NCBI GenBank assembly: GCA_027858455.1
Contig: JAQICQ010000090.1
Coordinates: forward strand, 1 to 12,257
Source of the DNA: Elusimicrobiota bacterium
GTDB lineage: Bacteria; CG03; SLGR01; JAGXOG01
Length of the DNA stretch: 12,257 bases
Direction of reading: 5' to 3'
Shown here: positions 1 to 7,061 of the stretch, piece by piece
Layout: each line of letters starts with the position of its first letter
Position numbering within the stretch: position 1 is the stretch's first letter
Position numbers and translations under genes: made by a program
The notes under the pieces: generated by a model
Told to the model about the DNA's origin: nothing
Seen by the model: only the letters and a program-made list of their open reading frames with translations
Database searches by the model: none

Positions 1-756
1 TTTAAGGAACGAAGGAAAGATCGTACTGAAGAAAACATGTTTTTAATATTATTTATTGGCTCGGTTATCTTCCCTTATATCTTTGTAAACAGCCACAGGA
101 TGAGATATATGGTGCCGGCTTTACCGGCGGTAGCTGCCCTTATAATATTAAATTTTTATGGTGATAAAAAGTTTTTTCGGTTTGTATTTAAAGCAACCGG
201 TATTCTGACAGGGATTGCGTCAGGAATATTATTAATTGTAATTTTTAAGATGAAAATAATTAATATACCGTTATTGCTAATTGGTTTTTTGATTTCTGCG
301 GCGACGGTGTTATTCCTGTTGAAAAGAAAGCTGCACTATACGGCTGTAACAATATTAGTATTTAATTTATTTTTTCTCGGGTTTATTTATTCAGGGATGG
401 GATTATGGAAAGTTCCCGATAATATAATAAAGAAGTTAAAAGATTCTGATTTCTCAACTTTGAACCGTCGTCCGTTTTTTCTTCCGGTAAGAGCGGGAAG
501 GGTTAGTTTTAACGATGTTACGGGAGTTAAATCTTTTAAAATGGCTGTTGAGGCCGGTTCGCTTATATATTTTCCCCGGCACAGAATGAAAAAATTTAAA
601 AAACTTATGGACGCTTCGGGATATAATGATTATGAAAATTATATAGTATGGGAAAGATTTAACGAAGTTCCAAAAAAGCCGGATATCATAAAAGCTTTTA
701 AAACCGGCGACATAAATTTTTTGAAAGAAAAGACATATTTTATTAAAGTAAAATAA
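1..756 (+). CDS. GT-C membrane glycosyltransferase (ArnT/PMT-like), 5'-truncated C-terminal part
   Basis: The reading frame is open from the first base (a Phe-Lys-Glu-Arg-Arg run precedes the first Met at 37), so the gene starts before the window and only its last ~251 residues are seen. The visible part begins at a membrane helix followed by the motif SHRMRYMVPALPA, which resembles the K/R-x-x-RY-x-x-P-x-x-PA signature before the last helices of ArnT/PMT-type GT-C enzymes. Several more hydrophobic helices follow (about residues 40-120 of the visible part), then a soluble C-terminal domain of ~120 residues. Family enzymes transfer a sugar from a polyprenyl-phosphate donor to lipid A or another acceptor on the periplasmic face. 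The next gene, a GT2 that would make such a donor, starts 1 nt after this stop, which supports the pairing. The donor sugar and acceptor cannot be read from the sequence, and the catalytic N-terminal loop is outside the window. Confidence 0.72.
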   Translation, partial: FKERRKDRTEENMFLILFIGSVIFPYIFVNSHRMRYMVPALPAVAALIILNFYGDKKFFRFVFKATGILTGIASGILLIVIFKMKIINIPLLLIGFLISAATVLFLLKRKLHYTAVTILVFNLFFLGFIYSGMGLWKVPDNIIKKLKDSDFSTLNRRPFFLPVRAGRVSFNDVTGVKSFKMAVEAGSLIYFPRHRMKKFKKLMDASGYNDYENYIVWERFNEVPKKPDIIKAFKTGDINFLKEKTYFIKVK

Positions 757-757
757 T

Positions 758-1483
758 ATGGAAGAAAAAACAAAAAACCTGTCAGTAATAATACCGGTTT
801 ACAATGAAGAAGCAAATCTGCGGGAGTTGATTACACGGACTTCGGCGGTTCTTGAAAAGCTCGGCGGCAAAAACGAGATAATATGCATTGACGATCTCTC
901 TACGGATGGCAGTCTCGCGGAACTTTTAAAACTAAAAGATGAATACAGGACGCTCAGAGTTATAGCATTTCATGAACATCTCGGCCAGAGCGGAGCGCTT
1001 GCAGCCGGTTTTCGGAACGCGCGCGAAAATATTGTTGCAACATTAGATGCTGATATGCAGTGCGTCCCGGAAGACATACCTCTTTTGATAGAAAGTTTAG
1101 GTGAAAATGACGCTGTCTGTCCGAAGAGGTCTGGGAGAAAAGACAGCCGGATTAAAAAAATATCGTCCCGCATAGGGAACGGGGCAAGAAATTTTATTAC
1201 CGGTGAAGATATAGAAGATACAAACTGTCCGTTAAAACTTTTTCGGCGCGAGGTCATACAGGATATACCTTATTTTAAAGGATTTCACAGGTTTATACCT
1301 ACGTTGTTGAAACTTTACGAATACAGTGTAGCGCAGATACCGGTGAGTCATTATCCCAGGCGTTACGGAAAATCAAAATATAATGTTTTCAATAGATTAT
1401 TTAAAGGGATGGCGGATGTTTTAGGGGTTTACTGGTTAAAGAAAAACAGGTTATCTGTTAAATGCTTTTCGGAGGAAAAATGA
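758..1483 (+). CDS. GT2 glycosyltransferase, polyprenyl-phosphate sugar synthase type (DPM1/ArnC-like)
   Basis: A 241-residue GT-A fold glycosyltransferase. It has the N-terminal nucleotide-binding start SVIIPVYNEEANL (residues 9-21), an acidic DDLSTDGS motif (45-52), the metal-binding DAD (97-99) in LDADMQ, and the late RRYGKSKY motif (201-208) typical of dolichyl/undecaprenyl-phosphate mannose or glucose synthases and ArnC. Unlike GtrB or ArnC it has no C-terminal pair of membrane helices, so it resembles the soluble, membrane-associated DPM1 type. Expected reaction: sugar from an NDP or GDP donor to a polyprenyl phosphate at the inner face of the cytoplasmic membrane. It lies 1 nt after the GT-C gene and overlaps the next gene by ATGA, so the three are probably translated together. 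The sugar specificity is unknown. Confidence 0.85.
   Translation: MEEKTKNLSVIIPVYNEEANLRELITRTSAVLEKLGGKNEIICIDDLSTDGSLAELLKLKDEYRTLRVIAFHEHLGQSGALAAGFRNARENIVATLDADMQCVPEDIPLLIESLGENDAVCPKRSGRKDSRIKKISSRIGNGARNFITGEDIEDTNCPLKLFRREVIQDIPYFKGFHRFIPTLLKLYEYSVAQIPVSHYPRRYGKSKYNVFNRLFKGMADVLGVYWLKKNRLSVKCFSEEK
1471..1475 (+). promoter_or_regulatory. Shine-Dalgarno deciding the LABN start
   Basis: GGAGG lies 4 nt before the ATG at 1480. An earlier in-frame ATG at 1462 lies upstream of this site and would place the GGAGG inside the gene. The ribosome binding site and the ATGA overlap with the previous stop both favour 1480. Confidence 0.65.
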
Positions 1484-1764
1484 GTTTAAAAATTGTATGG
1501 CTCAGTGTAGGTTTTTTAGGTCAGGCCTGTTTTTTTATGAGATTTTTAGTCCAGTGGATTGTTTCTGAAAAAAAAGAGGAGAGTTTTATACCGGTTGTAT
1601 TCTGGTATTTTTCTCTCGGCGGCGCGATGCTGCTTTTAAGTTATGCAATCTGGCGGAAAGATCCTGTTTTTATAATAGGGCAGTCTTTCGGGTTTGTTGT
1701 TTATATCAGAAACCTTATTTTAATTAACAGGAAGAAAAATACAATAAAAAGTGTTTCAGAATAA
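1480..1764 (+). CDS. Stand-alone LABN (lipid A biosynthesis N-terminal) domain membrane protein
   Basis: A 94-residue protein made almost entirely of the LABN domain known from the N-terminus of some LpxB proteins and from small stand-alone proteins. The conserved pattern is visible: GQACFFMRFLVQW, then SEKKEES with a following P, FWYFSLGG, then Y-x-x-W-x-x-DPVFIIGQ and YIRNL near the end. Three hydrophobic segments fit a three-helix membrane protein, an architecture reminiscent of SemiSWEET/PQ-loop proteins. The start at 1480 overlaps the GT2 stop by 4 nt (ATGA). It lies directly after a GT-C and a GT2 gene, where a lipid-sugar flippase or coupling subunit would be expected. Family membership is well supported by the motifs; a flippase role is inference only. 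Confidence 0.82.
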   Translation: MSLKIVWLSVGFLGQACFFMRFLVQWIVSEKKEESFIPVVFWYFSLGGAMLLLSYAIWRKDPVFIIGQSFGFVVYIRNLILINRKKNTIKSVSE

Positions 1765-1771
1765 TTCTTTT

Positions 1772-1799
1772 TTGAATTGTTAAGATATAAATATATAAT
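1772..1799 (+). promoter_or_regulatory. Candidate sigma70 promoter before the ligase-like gene
   Basis: In the 65-nt gap before the next gene there is TTGAAT (1772-1777), a 16-nt spacer, and a perfect TATAAT (1794-1799). This would start transcription about 24 nt before the GTG at 1830. The gap is very AT-rich, so a chance match is possible. Confidence 0.4.
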
Positions 1800-1829
1800 A
1801 CATTAAGTAAGTAAAGAGGATAATAAAAA

Positions 1830-3026
1830 GTGAAAATAAATACAGATAAAATATATAAGCAATCGCTTAATTGGGGCATTATTCTGCTCGCAGTGAGTAT
1901 TACTTTTTCCATTACTCTCATGAATGTTGCTTTTGGTTTCCTGTCTCTGGCTTTTGCAATAAAATTATTCAAAAAAGATGTTAAATTTATATCAACGGGC
2001 TTAGAGATACCTCTGGGTATATTTTTGTTTTTTTATATCTTAAGCGCGTTAATATCGGGAAATACATTAAATAGTTTAAAGACTGTAATTAATAATTACT
2101 GGTATATACTGCACCTCTATGTAATTATATATCTTTTCGGGCAGCAAGAGCTGAGAAAATTTGTAAAAATTCTCGGCTGGTCTGCTTTTGCGGTAGCTGT
2201 CTTTACGGTTTTGCAATCTCTCGGAGGGCTTAATTTTACGCTGCATTTTAATATTAACAGCACCATAAAATTTGCTCCGCCGATTCTTACAAAATTCACG
2301 GAGATATGCGGGTATCCGATTTATATAGGCACCGGGATTATCGGCCAGCATATGAGATCGGCCGGACAGATTCTTATGCTTTTCTTTTTCACTTACGCCG
2401 CCTTTAAGAAAAAGTGGCCGGCGGTAATTTTATTTATTGCTTTAATCTTAAGTTTTTCTTTCAGCGTCTGGTTTGGATTTCTCATAGCATTTTTATGGTA
2501 TTTATTGGTGAGAAAAAAGAAGTTTATTACGGCAGCAGTTTCTACACTGATGGTTCTGGCGGTATTGGTTTATATTCAGGCCCCAAAAAGAACAGTTAAA
2601 GATGAGATTTCAAATAAAATTAAAGATGTGAAGATATCGTTGAAAGTATTTACTGAAAGGCCTCTGCTTGGTATCGGGGCGGGGCAGTATAATAAAGTAA
2701 GCAACGGAAATCCGTCTTCCCCCCAGTCAATTTATATGAATATGCTTGTTGAAGGAGGTATCCTGACTTTCCTGGCATTTATATATTTTATATATACTTT
2801 ATGTAAACTTTACCTTAAACGCCTTCCTTCTTTAAAAGAGCGCTGGAGGGAATTACATATTTCCGCGTGGCTTGCTCTTCTGGCAATATTATCAGCCGGG
2901 TTTTTTAATAACTTTCTTACCTATGCCGAAAATTCTGTTTTAATATGGACGCTGGCAGGGATTATAATTAAAATTAAGCAGAGTCGCTGGACTCACCGCC
3001 TTATAATTTCTAAAAAAAGAAGCTAA
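1830..3026 (+). CDS. O-antigen ligase/polymerase-like polytopic membrane protein (Wzy_C/WaaL superfamily)
   Basis: A 398-residue protein with about ten hydrophobic segments and a larger periplasmic-type loop (about residues 250-300) before the last helices. The segment ERPLLGIGAGQYNK (276-289) followed by IYMNMLVEGGILTFLAF (301-317) is the characteristic end of the Wzy_C domain of WaaL ligases and related polymerases. WaaL transfers a lipid-linked glycan to lipid A core in the periplasm. Start: GTG at 1830 with AGAGGA (1815-1820) 9 nt upstream. Two usual family residues look absent: the His of the (a)HN motif aligns with Gln299 (SSPQSIYMN), and the SR pair of the middle motif aligns with Ser212-Val213 (SFSVWFG). 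It may therefore be a divergent or differently acting member. It sits between the lipid-linked sugar genes and the lipid A genes, which fits a glycan transfer role. Confidence 0.72.
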   Translation: MKINTDKIYKQSLNWGIILLAVSITFSITLMNVAFGFLSLAFAIKLFKKDVKFISTGLEIPLGIFLFFYILSALISGNTLNSLKTVINNYWYILHLYVIIYLFGQQELRKFVKILGWSAFAVAVFTVLQSLGGLNFTLHFNINSTIKFAPPILTKFTEICGYPIYIGTGIIGQHMRSAGQILMLFFFTYAAFKKKWPAVILFIALILSFSFSVWFGFLIAFLWYLLVRKKKFITAAVSTLMVLAVLVYIQAPKRTVKDEISNKIKDVKISLKVFTERPLLGIGAGQYNKVSNGNPSSPQSIYMNMLVEGGILTFLAFIYFIYTLCKLYLKRLPSLKERWRELHISAWLALLAILSAGFFNNFLTYAENSVLIWTLAGIIIKIKQSRWTHRLIISKKRS

Positions 3027-3031
3027 CGGCT

Positions 3032-4402
3032 ATGAATCCGGCAGATGCTTTTTTATATCTTCTGCTTAAAGCAGTAATTATACTTATTACAGTTTTGCCT
3101 GAGAGATTGGTTTATTGCGCCGGTGCTTTTTTAGGGGAACTCTTCTATCTTTTCGGTAAAAAACGAAGAGCAATAACCGTTGATAATATAAAGAGAGCTT
3201 TTCCTGAAAAATCATTTTCTCATTGCCGCTCGCTGGCTCTTGATGTTTATAAAAACCTCGGCAGAAACCTTGTGGAATTTATTAGATTTTCTAACGGAAA
3301 ACTGTCCGGTAAAATTGATATTCGGGGAGCCGACAGGTTTGCAAACGGAGGTCTTATGCAGATGGGGCATTTCGGCAACTGGGAAATTACAGGAATGGCT
3401 CTTGCGTCTTCGGGCCGTGATCTGTATCCTGTCGGCAGAAGAATCCATAACAAGGCGGTTGATACTATTATAGATGTTTTGCGGACTGTTTTCGGGGGAG
3501 CTCATATACCCTACAGGGGCAGCATAAGGAAAGTCTTGAAAAAAATAAGGAATAATGAAAACATCTGCGTTCTCTTTGACCAGCGTATGTCCAGTGGACT
3601 GCCTGTGAAATTTTTTAACCGGCCGGTATGGGTTACTCATTTTAGTTCTGTTCTGCACAGAAGAACCGGGGTAGAGGTTATACCTTCTTTCAGTTATCAC
3701 GAGGACGGCAGGTTAAAGGTCAGATATGAAGAACCGGCTGATTTTGTGAGTTCGGGCGATACTTTGAGAGCGGATTTCATAAATACTCAAAATCAGGTTA
3801 ACTGGCTGGAAGATAAAATACGGAACAGGCCCTATGAGTGGTTTTGGCTTCATGATTTCTGGAAAGACAGATGGCCTGCGGTTTTTCTTGACCGCGACGG
3901 CACAATAAATGTAGATCACGGGTATGTTTCTGAAAAAGAAGATCTGGAATTTTATCCCGGGACTTTTAAGGCCTTAAGGGAGCTTAGAAGAGCCGGGTAT
4001 CTGCTTATTGTAGTAACAAACCAGTCGGGAGTAGCCCGCGGTTATTATACCGAAAATGATTACCGTAAATTAAACAGTTATTTTCTAAATACTCTGGAAA
4101 AAGAGGGAGTGATTATAGACCGGGTGTATCACTGCTCTCATCATCCGGACGACGACTGTTATTGCCGCAAACCTAATCCCGGTATGGTGCTTAACGCCGC
4201 CGAAGAGTTAAATATTGATGAAGCCGCAAGTTTTGTGGTAGGCGACAAAGCAAGCGATATCAATCTTGGGAAAAGGCTGGATATAAAAACAGCGATGGTA
4301 ATGACCGGAGAAGGAAAAAATCAGATAAAAGATGTTTCTCCTGATTTTGTGGGCGCGGATCTTGCCGAAGTCGCGCAGATTATTATAGATGAAACTGATT
4401 AA
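3032..4402 (+). CDS. lpxL/gmhB: Fused LpxL-type lipid A acyltransferase and GmhB-type D,D-heptose 1,7-bisphosphate phosphatase
   Basis: A 456-residue two-domain protein. Residues 1-280 are an LpxL/HtrB-family late acyltransferase: an N-terminal membrane helix with LPERLVY, the KKRRAITVDNIKRAFPEK segment, the catalytic HX4E motif (H113-E118 in MGHFGNWE), DQR at 183-185, and the closing WFWLHDFWKDRW. It would transfer an acyl chain from acyl-ACP to a lipid A precursor at the inner membrane. Residues ~282-456 are a HAD phosphatase of the GmhB/HisB type: DRDGTIN with D287 and D289, TNQSGVARG (329-337), K380 and GDKASD (404-409). The zinc loop is present as C368, H370, C376 and C378. GmhB removes the 1-phosphate of heptose 1,7-bisphosphate in ADP-heptose synthesis. 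The two domains meet with essentially no linker. The gene follows the previous stop by 5 nt and overlaps lpxK by 14 nt. Both domains look catalytically intact. Confidence 0.9.
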   Translation: MNPADAFLYLLLKAVIILITVLPERLVYCAGAFLGELFYLFGKKRRAITVDNIKRAFPEKSFSHCRSLALDVYKNLGRNLVEFIRFSNGKLSGKIDIRGADRFANGGLMQMGHFGNWEITGMALASSGRDLYPVGRRIHNKAVDTIIDVLRTVFGGAHIPYRGSIRKVLKKIRNNENICVLFDQRMSSGLPVKFFNRPVWVTHFSSVLHRRTGVEVIPSFSYHEDGRLKVRYEEPADFVSSGDTLRADFINTQNQVNWLEDKIRNRPYEWFWLHDFWKDRWPAVFLDRDGTINVDHGYVSEKEDLEFYPGTFKALRELRRAGYLLIVVTNQSGVARGYYTENDYRKLNSYFLNTLEKEGVIIDRVYHCSHHPDDDCYCRKPNPGMVLNAAEELNIDEAASFVVGDKASDINLGKRLDIKTAMVMTGEGKNQIKDVSPDFVGADLAEVAQIIIDETD

Positions 4403-5438
4403 AAAACTTCTTATCCCGCCTGCTTATTTTCTTTCTTGGATTTACGGTGCAGCGGTTTTTATACATAAGTTAGCCGTTAAACCCCGCGATGCCGGGATAA
4501 ATGCCGGGGTAAATGTGGTAAGTGTGGGAAATATAACTGCCGGCGGGACCGGCAAGACCCCTTTGGTTATAAATATAATTGAGAACCTGAAGGGAACCGG
4601 GAAGGAAACCGGTATTGCCGGGAAGGTTGCCATACTGAGCCGGGGATACGGCCGTCAGTCAAAAGGATACAGAGTTATAAATGAGATACCGGATTTTAAA
4701 GAATCCGGCGATGAAGTTAAAATATTAAAAGAAAAATTTCCCGAAGTGCCTGTTTTTCTTGGAAGTAACCGGTATAAAAGCGCGGTAAATGCTGTAAAAG
4801 GCGGCGCCCGGATACTTATACTCGATGACGGCTTTCAAAGCAGAGAAATCAAGAGAAATGTTAATATAGCGGTAATTGATGCTACCGATCCTTTCGGAGG
4901 AGGGGTTCTTATACCGGCCGGCAGATTAAGAGAACCTATGGGAGCGCTTAAAAGGGCGGACTCTGTAGTAATTAACAGGTCCGGCCAGGTTTCCGATGAC
5001 AGGTTATATGAAATAAAAGCAAAAATAATTAAGATAAAAGAAGGTATAGAAGTTTTTTCGGGGGTTGAAAAATTAAAAGGATTTAAAGAGATAAAAGGGC
5101 GCAGAAAAGTAAAGGCTTCTCATTTCAAAGCCTGTAAAATTCTTGCGCTTTCCGGTATAGGAAATCCGGAAGGGTTTTATAATCTTATTGGAGCTGCGGG
5201 ATTAGAGATAAAATATAAATATGAGTATAGGGATCATTACCTCTGGTCAGAAAAAGAACTTGTGGAAATTAACCGGATTGCTGAGGCCGAAGGTTTAAAG
5301 ATTATTACTACCCAAAAAGACGCCGCAAGGTTTAACCAAAAAAGCCGGGAAAGTAATATAAAAGGCTGGGAGGCAGTTATGGAACTGGAAATAAAAGAAG
5401 GGAAAAAATGGCAAAAATATTTAAAAGAAAATATTTAA
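4389..5438 (+). CDS. lpxK: Tetraacyldisaccharide 4'-kinase (LpxK)
   Basis: A 349-residue LpxK, of normal length. It phosphorylates the 4' position of the lipid A disaccharide at the cytoplasmic face of the inner membrane to give lipid IVA. The N-terminal amphipathic/membrane helix (PAYFLSWIYGAAVFIHKL) is followed by VGNITAGGTGKTP, the Walker A loop (GGTGKTP, 52-58). LSRGYGR, the DDGFQ motif, IPAGRLREP, LSGIGNPEGF, DHYLWSEKEL and TTQKDAARF all follow in the order usual for the family. The ATG at 4389 overlaps the preceding fusion gene by 14 nt, and the following gene starts 31 nt before this stop, so coupled translation is likely. Its position next to an LpxL domain puts two successive late lipid A steps side by side. 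Confidence 0.96.
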   Translation: MKLIKKLLIPPAYFLSWIYGAAVFIHKLAVKPRDAGINAGVNVVSVGNITAGGTGKTPLVINIIENLKGTGKETGIAGKVAILSRGYGRQSKGYRVINEIPDFKESGDEVKILKEKFPEVPVFLGSNRYKSAVNAVKGGARILILDDGFQSREIKRNVNIAVIDATDPFGGGVLIPAGRLREPMGALKRADSVVINRSGQVSDDRLYEIKAKIIKIKEGIEVFSGVEKLKGFKEIKGRRKVKASHFKACKILALSGIGNPEGFYNLIGAAGLEIKYKYEYRDHYLWSEKELVEINRIAEAEGLKIITTQKDAARFNQKSRESNIKGWEAVMELEIKEGKKWQKYLKENI

Positions 5439-6166
5439 TATCAGTTGCAGCGTGTATATTTGTATTGGTTCTTACCGCGTCTGTAAAATCAGCCGATATG
5501 CCTGAAGTACCGTGGGCCGTCGGCGAAGACCTTACTTTTTCAATAAGATGGGGATTTATTACAGCCGGTTATGCAAATATGGCGGTGACAGAAGAAATTA
5601 TATTAGACGAAAGACCGGTTTACAGAATTGTCACCCAGGCGAGGTCGGCGGCATTTTTTGATCCGTTTTATAAAGTAAGAGATATTGTTGAGTCATATAT
5701 AGATAAAGAAAAACTTCACACGGTCCGTTACAAAAAACAATTGCGCGAGGGCAGTTATGAGAAAGATACTACTATAATATATGATCATAAAAATAAAATG
5801 GCTTATGAAAACGGGCATAAATTTGAAATAACAGAAGGGGTTCAGGACGTCTTATCAGCGCTTTATTATATGCGGCATAAAAAGTTGGAAGTAGGCAAAG
5901 TCTATGAATTTGATGTAGGGACGGGAAAAAAACTCTGGCCGCTTAAAATTACGGTTAAAAGGAAAGAAAAAATTAAAGTCCCGGCAGGTAAATTTAAAAC
6001 ATATTTAGTTATACCCGAGTTAAGAGAAGAAGGTATCTTTAAAGCAAAGGGCAAACTTAAAGTATGGTTAACGGCAGATGATAAAAAGATACCTGTTTTA
6101 ATGAAAAGTAAGATACCGGTAGGTTCTATATCGGCAGTTTTAATAGATAAGAAACTCAGTAAATAG
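5408..6166 (+). CDS. Secreted DUF3108 protein
   Basis: A 252-residue protein with a clear signal peptide: Lys/Arg-rich start (MAKIFKRKYL), hydrophobic core (about 11-23) and a likely cleavage after SVKSA (residue 29). The mature part matches the DUF3108 pattern: EVPWAVGEDLTFSIRWGFITAG near the start, then FFDPFYKVRDIVESYID, the RYKKQLREG segment, a YDH stretch, a DVLSALYYMR segment, a KVPAGKFKTYLV segment and a C-terminal VWLTADDKKIPVLMKSKIPVGS. The alternating beta-strand character suggests a periplasmic or outer-membrane-associated beta-rich protein. No enzymatic function is established that I can name. The start at 5408 has GAAGGGA (5396-5402) upstream and overlaps lpxK by 31 nt. Placement between lpxK and the sulfotransferases suggests a role in LPS or envelope lipid handling; that is inference. 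Confidence 0.8.
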   Translation: MAKIFKRKYLISVAACIFVLVLTASVKSADMPEVPWAVGEDLTFSIRWGFITAGYANMAVTEEIILDERPVYRIVTQARSAAFFDPFYKVRDIVESYIDKEKLHTVRYKKQLREGSYEKDTTIIYDHKNKMAYENGHKFEITEGVQDVLSALYYMRHKKLEVGKVYEFDVGTGKKLWPLKITVKRKEKIKVPAGKFKTYLVIPELREEGIFKAKGKLKVWLTADDKKIPVLMKSKIPVGSISAVLIDKKLSK

Positions 6167-6183
6167 TACGGAGCAGTTAAAGA

Positions 6184-7029
6184 ATGAGCGACAGTATTAA
6201 AGGAATAAGATACAGAACTAATTATTTACTTATGAAACTCGGGTTGTTGGCCGATGCCGGCTGGAGCTCTAAAAAGATGGTTTTTATAGTATCAACAGGA
6301 CGGACAGGGACAAAATTTCTGGCCAGATTTTTTAATAAATATGACGGGATATATGCTCTCCACGAACCCAGACCGGATTTTTTAGCTGAAGGCATTAAAT
6401 ATGCCGCAGGAAAACTATCCGACAATAAAGCAGTAGATATTCTTAAATCAAACCGTTCGGCTATATACCGCGAGGTTGTAAGAAGAGGAGACGGCATATA
6501 TGTAGAATCAAATAACCGGCTCTTTGCTCTGCTTAAACCTCTTAAAAAAACTTTTAAAGATGCTAAGATAATCCATATAGTAAGAGACGGCCGGGATTAT
6601 GTCCGTTCGGGTATGAGCCGCAACTGGTATAAAAAATCAGATTCTACGCTTCGCCTTGAAGCTACGCTTTTTCCGGACGACCCATATTTTGAGAAATGGA
6701 AAGAGATGTCCAGGTTTGAAAAGATAGCCTGGCGCTGGCAGAAAAAAGACGGGTTCATATATGATACAATAAAAGATATAACGGACACTCTTACCGTTAA
6801 ATTTGAGGATATTTTTTACAGTGATAATTATAAAGGCTTAAGAAAAATTGCGGAATATGTCGGGGCGGATAACGCTTATACAGAAACATTAATAAAAGAT
6901 TTAGTTCATAAAAAAGTAAATTTCACCTCGAATTACAGCATAAAAGAATGGCATAAATGGAATGCTGACAAAAAAGACAGATTTTACGCTGTTGCAGGAC
7001 GGCATTTAGAAAAATACGGCTACAGATAA
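6184..7029 (+). CDS. PAPS-dependent sulfotransferase family protein (first of two)
   Basis: A 281-residue predicted cytoplasmic sulfotransferase. The 5'-phosphosulfate loop is STGRTGTKFL (37-46) directly after a beta strand (KMVFIV), and the 3'-phosphate site is IIHIVRDGRDYVRSGMSR (129-146) with the expected Arg134 and Ser142. WRWQKKDGFIYD and LTVKFEDIFYSD later in the chain also fit the family. Such enzymes move sulfate from PAPS to a hydroxyl or amine of a glycan or small molecule. GGAG lies about 10 nt before the ATG at 6184. It follows the DUF3108 gene by 17 nt and precedes a second sulfotransferase by 32 nt. The acceptor is unknown, but an LPS sugar or lipid is the natural guess from context. 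The P-loop (GRTGT) differs from that of its neighbour, so the two are not a recent duplication. Confidence 0.82.
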   Translation: MSDSIKGIRYRTNYLLMKLGLLADAGWSSKKMVFIVSTGRTGTKFLARFFNKYDGIYALHEPRPDFLAEGIKYAAGKLSDNKAVDILKSNRSAIYREVVRRGDGIYVESNNRLFALLKPLKKTFKDAKIIHIVRDGRDYVRSGMSRNWYKKSDSTLRLEATLFPDDPYFEKWKEMSRFEKIAWRWQKKDGFIYDTIKDITDTLTVKFEDIFYSDNYKGLRKIAEYVGADNAYTETLIKDLVHKKVNFTSNYSIKEWHKWNADKKDRFYAVAGRHLEKYGYR

Positions 7030-7061
7030 AGAGTAAAATTTTATAAAATTGGTTTTCTATA

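Noticed and set aside
970..1257. Reverse-strand open frame inside the GT2 gene, and similar reverse frames at 3212-3700, 7980-8345, 10946-11284 and 11937-12218
   Set aside because: All lie opposite well-supported genes, lack recognisable domains and have compositions expected from antisense reading.
1462..1479. Earlier ATG for the LABN gene
   Set aside because: It lies before the GGAGG site; the ATG at 1480 with the ATGA overlap fits better.
1757..1776. Possible intrinsic terminator (AGA/TCT inverted repeat followed by a T run) after the LABN gene
   Set aside because: The stem is very short and AT-only, so it is unlikely to terminate transcription.
2414..2599. Alternative forward frame inside the ligase-like gene
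   Set aside because: Fully inside a real membrane-protein gene, no Shine-Dalgarno or domain.
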